51,107 nucleotides of DNA from Desulfovibrionales bacterium. GTDB lineage: Bacteria > Desulfobacterota > Desulfovibrionia > Desulfovibrionales > Desulfonatronaceae. Within the stretch, counting starts at the first letter, position 1; each line of letters opens with the position of its first letter. The stretch spans positions 1 to 51,107 of the forward strand of contig REDL01000098.1 in assembly GCA_007693505.1 (NCBI GenBank), in the 5' to 3' direction. Of this stretch, positions 45,985 to 51,107 are shown one piece after another. Both the position numbers and the translations under genes were made by a program. The notes under the pieces are model-generated. The model did no database searches, had not been told where the DNA came from, and was given only the letters and a program-made list of their open reading frames with translations.

Positions 45985-46719
45985 TTACTCCTCCGCAAGC
46001 TGTGCCCTGAAATCCAGGTTCTGTTTGCCTATGATCAGGGTTTGGCCGGGCTTCATGGCGTTGAGGCGGACTTTTGGCGCGTGGATGCCCAACTGTTCAG
46101 CGAAGTTGTCACAATTCTGCTCCAGGACCGGAAACGAACCCCAGTGCATGGGCACGACTTCAGTACATTGGAGCATGGCGCAGGCCATGGCCGCTTGTCG
46201 TGGATCCATGGTGAATACCCCACCGATGGGCAGCAGGGCCAAATCAATGTCAAACAGGCGGCCATACAGGTCCATGGAGGAAAATATTCCTGTATCTCCA
46301 GCATGGTAGATGCAGGTTCCATCCTCAAGGCTGAGAATGTATCCCACGGCCAGTCCGGTCTCCGAGGAGTGCTGCGCCTGGATCATGGTTGCCTGGAGAG
46401 TATGAAAACGCACTGTTCCCCCAATGTTCATCCCGACACTATTGACCACCTGGTCCGCGGGCAGGCCCTGGTTTTTCAACCGGGTCACGGTTTCCACGAT
46501 TCCCAGCAGATGCGCCCCGGTGCGGCGACAGATTTCCACAGCCTGGCCGACGTGGTCTCCGTGATCGTGGGTGATCAGTACCAGGTCCACCTTGTCCAGG
46601 GCTTCGTGGCTGGTCCGCGAGGAGGGATTGCCCTCGAACCAGGGATCTATCAACACGCTCAGACTGGGGGTGATGATTTGAAAAGCAGCGTGTCCATGCC
46701 AGATTAAACGATGTTCCAT
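45985..46719 (-). CDS. Metallo-beta-lactamase-fold metal-dependent hydrolase (UPF0173-type)
   Basis: A 244-residue hydrolase with the metal site THDHGDHVG, a further HAGDTG Asp ligand and the PMHWGSFPV histidine. The start [10 protein letters not shown] is typical of UPF0173/YtkL-like proteins, whose substrates are unknown. It starts inside the 3' end of ubiX (16-base overlap), with GGAG upstream, so it is the third gene of the ubiD-ubiX run. Confidence 0.9.
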   Translation of the reverse strand: MEHRLIWHGHAAFQIITPSLSVLIDPWFEGNPSSRTSHEALDKVDLVLITHDHGDHVGQAVEICRRTGAHLLGIVETVTRLKNQGLPADQVVNSVGMNIGGTVRFHTLQATMIQAQHSSETGLAVGYILSLEDGTCIYHAGDTGIFSSMDLYGRLFDIDLALLPIGGVFTMDPRQAAMACAMLQCTEVVPMHWGSFPVLEQNCDNFAEQLGIHAPKVRLNAMKPGQTLIIGKQNLDFRAQLAEE

Positions 46720-47345
46720 GTTATTTTCTCCTTGTTTTGGGGTAGCTGATGTGTCGGATCTGTCGAATCAAGAAGTTTCTCTCCCCACCGTGGCGTCAAC
46801 TCGTGCTCCAGGCTGAGCGAGTCAAGGATTCGGCCGCAAAGTTGCCTTGCAATGTCCTGTATTGTTTGAGGGCGGTGGTAGAATCCTGGGCTGGCCGGCA
46901 GGATCACGCCCCCGGCACGCGTTACGGACAGCATGTTTTCCAGGTGGATACTGTTCAGCGGTGTTTCCCTGGTGACCAAAACCAGTCGTTGCCGCTCTTT
47001 GAGCGTGACGTCCGCGGCCCGGTGGATCAGGTTGCTGCCCAGCCCGTTTGCGATGGCCGCCAGGCTGGCCATGGAACACGGACAGACCACCATGCCCTGG
47101 TGCCTCCAGGACCCGCTGGCCGGCGGTGCAGCCAGATCGCCTTGGGAATAGACTTGAAAAGCGGTGTCCAAAAGACCCTCTCGGGGTAGGGCCACCTCCT
47201 GGTCCCAAACCAGCCAGCCGGCGTTGGAAACGATCAGGTGCAGTTCGCAGAAGTCTTGCAGCATATTCGCCAAAGTTTGGGCATACGGCATGCCACTGGC
47301 CCCGGTGACGGCCAGGACAATGCGCTTTCGCTTGGAATGAGGCAT
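46704..47345 (-). CDS. ubiX: Flavin prenyltransferase UbiX
   Basis: About 213 residues from [18 protein letters not shown] (ATG 47345). The longer frame up to 47501 overlaps ubiD and is rejected. UbiX attaches a dimethylallyl group to FMN, making the prenylated cofactor for Ubi[10 protein letters not shown] binds [23 protein letters not shown] and [16 protein letters not shown] are conserved. It follows ubiD by eight bases, so enzyme and cofactor maker are co-expressed. Confidence 0.94.
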   Translation of the reverse strand: MPHSKRKRIVLAVTGASGMPYAQTLANMLQDFCELHLIVSNAGWLVWDQEVALPREGLLDTAFQVYSQGDLAAPPASGSWRHQGMVVCPCSMASLAAIANGLGSNLIHRAADVTLKERQRLVLVTRETPLNSIHLENMLSVTRAGGVILPASPGFYHRPQTIQDIARQLCGRILDSLSLEHELTPRWGEKLLDSTDPTHQLPQNKEKITWNIV

Positions 47346-47353
47346 GAGCGGTA

Positions 47354-48751
47354 TTACCTTTTGTGCAGGGTTTGCCAGAGCCTGGAAACGGTCTCGGTGA
47401 ATTGTGGGTCCGGATGGTTGGGCATGGGCTTTGTCGGGGGCTTGGCGCGAGCGTCCAGCAGCAGCTTCCCGCCTTTTCCCGGGGTGGGTGATGGGTGCCA
47501 CGGGGCCAGGTTGCCTTGGATGCGGACCATGTCCCGGTCCGGATCCAGGCAGTTGCCCAAGCGCCAGAGAACCTGAGAGACGTCAGCGCAGTTCACGGCG
47601 TCGTCTACGGCCACCAGGAAACGAAACCGATGAAATTCCCGTTCCCCGGACAGGCTCCGCAGGAGATCCAGGGCGTCCTGTTGATCCGCTGCCAAGGCCA
47701 CGAACAAAAAATTCTGATAAATGCCCTCCAAGGGGAGGGCAATGTCCTGTATCCCCGGATATGCTGCACGGATCCGAACCCGGAGAATCGCTTCATGGGC
47801 TTTGGCCATCCAGGTGCTCTCTGAGGGAGGTGGCCCGGCGACGATGCACGGCAGCACCGGCTCGGCGACCTGGGTAATGGTTTGCAGCCGGAAAACAGGG
47901 CATGGGCGTGGAGTGCTGAGCAGTCCGGTATGGTTGCCGAAAGGGCCTTCAAGACATCTCTTTCCAGGAAGAGCGTGCCCCTCAAGGACCATTTGACTTG
48001 TTGCCGGAACCATCAGGTCCAGGGTGTGGCAGTGAGCCAAGGGCAAGGTTGCGCCGGTTACCCTGGCTGCGAATTCCAGTTCGTCCACTTCCTCTGGCAA
48101 CGACAGCCCAGCCGTCAGGAGCATGGCCGGGGGAACCCCTATGGCCAAGGCAACTTCAAGGGGTTGATTCAGTTCTTCTGCAGCTTGAAAATGCTTTGCC
48201 GCGTCGCTGCCCGGATGCCAACCCAGGGTCGCCGTGGTCGGACCCAGGATCTGCAATCGGTAGATTCCTGCATTGTGCCGACCAGTAAGGGGATGTTTGG
48301 TCACGACCACCGCGGCGGTCAGGCAGGGACCGGCATCCCCCGGCCAAAGGGTTATTTCAGGGAGATGCTGAAACGTGGCTTGAGCTCGGGTCAGGACGTG
48401 TGCGCAACAGGCAGGGGTGTCATCGACTGGCAAACAGGAATCCCGTTCTGAGGTCTCGGGGTGGTCTGTTGGGAAACGACTCCAGCCCTGGAGCAGGCGG
48501 TTCGCCGTGTGTCCAAAATCTAAGAGGGAGGCGTGATTCAGGGCCAAGGCCAGACGATGTTCCGAGGCCAGGGCGTTTGTCAAAATGGGGTGCCTTGTGG
48601 TGCGGGTATTCCTGAAAAGCAAAGCCGGGCCCTGGTCGCGAACAGCCAATGCCGACAGAGCGGCTATTTCCAAGTGCGTGTTCACCGGCGCCTTGACAAC
48701 CTGTAACGCGGCGCTCCGGGACAGCTCCTCCAGAAAATTCGGCAGATCCAT
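47354..48751 (-). CDS. ubiD: UbiD-family decarboxylase
   Basis: About 465 residues from MDLPNFLEELSR (ATG 48751); a TTG at 48787 would add 12 residues. Prenylated-FMN-dependent decarboxylases act on aromatic or unsaturated acids. VVTKHPLTGRHNAGIYRLQ holds the conserved Arg region and LEGPFGNHTGLLS the catalytic Glu region. It could serve menaquinone or ubiquinone synthesis or aromatic acid breakdown; the context does not decide. Confidence 0.9.
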   Translation of the reverse strand: MDLPNFLEELSRSAALQVVKAPVNTHLEIAALSALAVRDQGPALLFRNTRTTRHPILTNALASEHRLALALNHASLLDFGHTANRLLQGWSRFPTDHPETSERDSCLPVDDTPACCAHVLTRAQATFQHLPEITLWPGDAGPCLTAAVVVTKHPLTGRHNAGIYRLQILGPTTATLGWHPGSDAAKHFQAAEELNQPLEVALAIGVPPAMLLTAGLSLPEEVDELEFAARVTGATLPLAHCHTLDLMVPATSQMVLEGHALPGKRCLEGPFGNHTGLLSTPRPCPVFRLQTITQVAEPVLPCIVAGPPPSESTWMAKAHEAILRVRIRAAYPGIQDIALPLEGIYQNFLFVALAADQQDALDLLRSLSGEREFHRFRFLVAVDDAVNCADVSQVLWRLGNCLDPDRDMVRIQGNLAPWHPSPTPGKGGKLLLDARAKPPTKPMPNHPDPQFTETVSRLWQTLHKR

Positions 48752-48808
48752 GAGATGCAGTCTAGGCGATCGCCAGGAAAAAACCAATCATAAGGAAATG
48801 TGGATTTC

Positions 48809-48836
48809 TTGACAAACTCCTGCCCATGGGTGTAAT
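48809..48836 (+). promoter_or_regulatory. Predicted promoter of tRNA-Arg
   Basis: TTGACA (48809-48814), a 16-base spacer and TGTAAT (48831-48836, one mismatch from consensus) lie 13 bases before the tRNA 5' end. Confidence 0.65.
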
Positions 48837-48849
48837 TGTTCTCTTTTTA

Positions 48850-48926
<77 letters not shown>

Positions 48927-48938
48927 GTAAAATCAAGG

Positions 48939-48967
48939 GGTTACGATGAAAATCGTAACCTTTTTTT
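48939..48967 (+). terminator. Rho-independent terminator after tRNA-Arg
   Basis: GGTTACGAT-GAAA-ATCGTAACC, a perfect nine-base stem with a GAAA loop, is followed by seven T residues. It lies 12 bases after the tRNA. Confidence 0.95.
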
Positions 48968-49097
48968 ATGCTTAAAATAAAAACCCAACAAAAAAACCAA
49001 CAAGCCTCCTGAAAACCGCCCGTCTCACTCACCGACCATAACATAATTACCACTGATCAACCGCCCAAAACAAAAGAGCCCTTGATGGTGGCTGCCT

Positions 49098-49475
49098 TCA
49101 GCCTTTTTTTTCGAGCCAGCGCCTCATTGAGGCGGAGTATCCGCTTATCAAATCAATGGCCGCGTTCAGGTTGAGACCAACGCCATAAAAGTTGGGTTTC
49201 AACTCGATTATCTCGTGAAAACCTGGACCACGTCGGCGAGATGGTTTCAGGTCGTAATCTGTTTCAAGCAATGATCGAAAAGGATTCGCTTCATCTGTCC
49301 CGAGATAACTCAGATACTGTGTTAATGCGCCCTTGATGATGTTACTGCAGAAAGTCGCAAAACCTTGAAATTCGTCATTCCGGCGAAAGCCGGAATCCAG
49401 TCTTTCCAAGGTGTTGAGCAAAATCACATCACACGTTTTCACGGGAAAAGGGACTTTTTGCAGTGACCTCATCAC
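49098..49475 (-). CDS. Hypothetical protein, 5' part contributed by a REP-like repeat
   Basis: A 125-residue frame overlapping the DUF1016 stop by four bases. Residues about 20-40 (LERLDSGFRRNDEF) are encoded by a CATTCCGGC-type palindromic repeat and are not expected to be a real domain. The remaining C-terminal part (HEIIELKPNFYGVGLNLNAAI) looks protein-like, but I do not recognise a family. It is probably a remnant gene whose start was replaced. Confidence 0.4.
   Translation of the reverse strand: MMRSLQKVPFPVKTCDVILLNTLERLDSGFRRNDEFQGFATFCSNIIKGALTQYLSYLGTDEANPFRSLLETDYDLKPSRRRGPGFHEIIELKPNFYGVGLNLNAAIDLISGYSASMRRWLEKKG
49377..49396. repeat. REP-like palindrome
   Basis: ATTCCGGC-GAAA-GCCGGAAT is a perfect eight-base stem with a GAAA loop, flanked by the common context TTCGTC and CCAG. 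This class of palindrome is widely dispersed in bacterial genomes. Confidence 0.75.
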
Positions 49476-50185
49476 AGATCTATGAAGTATTCCCTGCCCT
49501 CCACTTCCAATCGGAACTGACTGCCCATGAAGGCAAACATGCCGCCCATGGCGCGTAAAAAATCCTCGATCCGGGCAATCAACGCCCTCTCGAGTTCCCG
49601 TTCCCCGTGCTCGGCGCCAAGTTCCAGAAAGTCAAAGGCATACTCATCCTTGACCGCCAGTTTGGCCTGTACACGAAGTTCGGGGGTGAGAGTCATGTCA
49701 AAATTGGTCTGGCCAATCAAGGATTTTTCGTAACTTTGGTTCTCGATCTGGTGAATCAGCACGTTCTTCGACCAGCCGAACTTGCGGGTCATGCGGATAT
49801 AGAACTCACGTTCCAAAGGATCCTTGCACCGTTGCAGGACAGCCAGGTTATGGGACCAGCCGATTTGTGCAACCAGTGGTTGCACTCTTTCATCAGCCCG
49901 ATAGTAGAGATAAAATTCACGCATGTAGAAGATATTTCTTCTCGAAAACCCGGCAATGCCTGAAAATTCGGCACGCAGATCAGCGGCCAAAAGTTCCGCA
50001 ATAGCCGCCCCATGCGTGGAATCTGTTTGCCGCTCCACTATCATCCGGCCGATATCCCAGTACAAACTGACCAGTTCGGTATTGACGACCTTCAAGGCGT
50101 TGTACTGGGCGGATCGAACCCGCTCTTTGATTTCAGCCAAAAAACGGCTGTAGTCAGGCAACAGGAGAGCACTATCCGCCATCAC
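49472..50185 (-). pseudogene. DUF1016 (YhcG-type) protein, truncated before its nuclease core
   Basis: A 237-residue product with a clear DUF1016 N-terminal domain (SLYWDIGRMIVERQ, FSRRNIFYMREFY, IGWSHNLAVLQRCKDP) and the start of the PD-(D/E)XK nuclease domain, ending at RLEVEGREYFIDL. Full-length relatives continue with the catalytic Asp and Glu-x-Lys strand, which is missing here. Such genes often sit inside type I restriction operons between hsdM and hsdS. Its ATG overlaps the hsdM remnant stop (ATGA). Confidence 0.8.
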
Positions 50186-51107
50186 TTCGCCTCCAACAGC
50201 TTCACCACATTCTCAGCAATCCGCTCCTCCAACTCCCTGGCCTCGACGTTCAGCGCTTCCAGTTCCTCGTTCAGTTCCTCCAGTCGCTCTTTGAAGTCGA
50301 AGTCTTCCTCGGCTCTGGCTGCCACGCCGACATAGCGGCCAGGGTTCAGGCTCCAGCCTTGGGCCTCGATCTCGGCGATGGTGGCGACTTTGCATAGGCC
50401 GGGAACGTCGACATATTGGCCATCCGGGAACAATTCGGCCATCAGTTCGGCGCTGTCGTGGAGGTTTTCCGGTTGTTCGGCACGGTAGAGCCGGGCGATG
50501 TTGGCCAGGAATTCGATTTGGGCCGGGGTCCAGTCTCGGTGGGCGCGGTCGATTTGGCGGTAGATGTGGCGGGCGTCAAGGAAGAGTACGTTATCGGAAT
50601 ACCGTACTCTTCCACCCTCTCCCCCGCCTCTCCCAAGGGGAGAGGAGCCAGAAAAGGTTTCGCTGTTCAATCTCCCCTCTCCCAACACTTTCTCTCCCTC
50701 TGGGAGAGATGCAAGAGAGGGTTCCGTAGATGGGAGAGGGGCCGGGGGTGAGGGTGGACTTGCAATGCAAGGCCTTGTGCTCCGAGACAAAGTGGGCGCT
50801 TTGCACGAACATGCCCAGGGAGCCGCTGGCCGGGTCAAAGATGCGGCCATTGTACGGCTCGATGATCCCGACGATGAGCTGGACAAGCGCCGTGGGCGTG
50901 AAGAACTCCCCGCCTTTCTGTCCCTCGGCCCTGGCAAAGTTGCCCAGGAAGTACTCATAGATTTTGCCGAACGCGTCTCCCTCGATGTCCATGGGCACGG
51001 AGTTCATGGTCTTGAGCAGTTCCTTGAGCAGGGAATTCTCAAAGCGGTTGTAGGTCTTGGGCAGGACGTCCTTCAGGTCCGGATTATCCGCCTCAATGGC
51101 CCGCATG
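50182..51107 (-). pseudogene. hsdM: Type I restriction-modification methyltransferase HsdM, internally deleted
   Basis: Two pieces of HsdM lie in different frames. The 5' piece (51107 to about 50780; it extends beyond the window) reads to [20 protein letters not shown] and [15 protein letters not shown], a degenerate version of the usual DPACGSGGM SAM motif. The 3' piece (about 50610 to 50182) resumes at [20 protein letters not shown] and has a C-terminal coiled coil ([20 protein letters not shown]). The roughly 140-residue core with the NPPF catalytic motif is absent. A 146-bp inverted-repeat element occupies the junction. The gene cannot encode an active methylase. Confidence 0.85.
50612..50757. 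repeat. 146-bp inverted-repeat element replacing the hsdM core
   Basis: CCACCCTCTCCCCCG (from 50612) is inverted relative to CGGGGGTGAGGGTGG (to 50757), followed inward by CTCTCCC/GGGAGAG on both sides. Internal small stems (CTCCCAAGGGGAG, CTCTCCCTCTGGGAGAG) are also present. Translated, it gives the LTPGPSP and GRG-type phrases familiar from this common repeat class. Confidence 0.75.

Overview
The window looks like the chromosome of a Gram-negative, anaerobic, motile bacterium. The best guess is a Desulfovibrionales-type member of the Desulfobacterota, possibly an alkaliphile or haloalkaliphile. This rests on gene content: a hemerythrin-tailed chemoreceptor, phenylacetate-CoA ligase homologues, lpxK and fabI, a UbiX/UbiD pair, and a large Mrp/Mbh-type cation/proton antiporter operon. 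No ribosomal RNA is present, so the assignment is inference.

Layout. Bases 1-17003 form a signal-transduction block, nearly all on the minus strand. It holds two multidomain histidine kinases, three methyl-accepting chemotaxis proteins (one with a C-terminal hemerythrin domain), a PAS-GGEEF diguanylate cyclase and an XRE-HTH protein with several PAS domains. A small membrane-anchored coiled-coil protein made of DKRF repeats is the only plus-strand gene there. Bases 17048-22056 carry a plus-strand operon: rpsF-rpsR-rplI-dnaB, then a phenylacetate-CoA ligase and a DUF456 membrane protein. Bases 22233-35625 are minus-strand metabolic and envelope genes: mutM, a ChaN-like lipoprotein with PDZ domain, an atypical PaaK homologue, an FAD dehydrogenase with a nitroreductase, yejF-yejE, lpxK, fabI, purC and hisD. 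Bases 35813-43377 hold an 11-gene antiporter operon ordered like the MbhA-H module (MrpE, F, G, two split MrpA C-terminal pieces, B, C, D) plus two further NuoL/M/N-like subunits, closed by a strong terminator. Then come uvrC (plus), and a ubiD-ubiX-metallo-beta-lactamase operon (minus). Last is tRNA-Arg(CCG) followed by a decaying type I restriction-modification locus that runs off the right end.

The window is rich in small repeats. Octanucleotide and heptanucleotide tracts sit inside reading frames, in the same receiver-domain loop of both hybrid kinases. Long inverted-repeat (MITE-like) elements lie at 25718-26001, 45784-45960 and 50612-50757. A multi-hairpin repeat supplies the N-terminus of one chemoreceptor. 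The second hybrid kinase is frameshifted at an A5 run just before its receiver. The hsdM pseudogene has lost its catalytic core, with a 146-bp inverted-repeat element in its place.

The most interesting points are the Mrp/Mbh hybrid antiporter with three large antiporter-like subunits and no hydrogenase, the repeat insertions in sensor kinases, the XRE-PAS protein lacking an output domain, and the repeat-scarred restriction locus beside tRNA-Arg.
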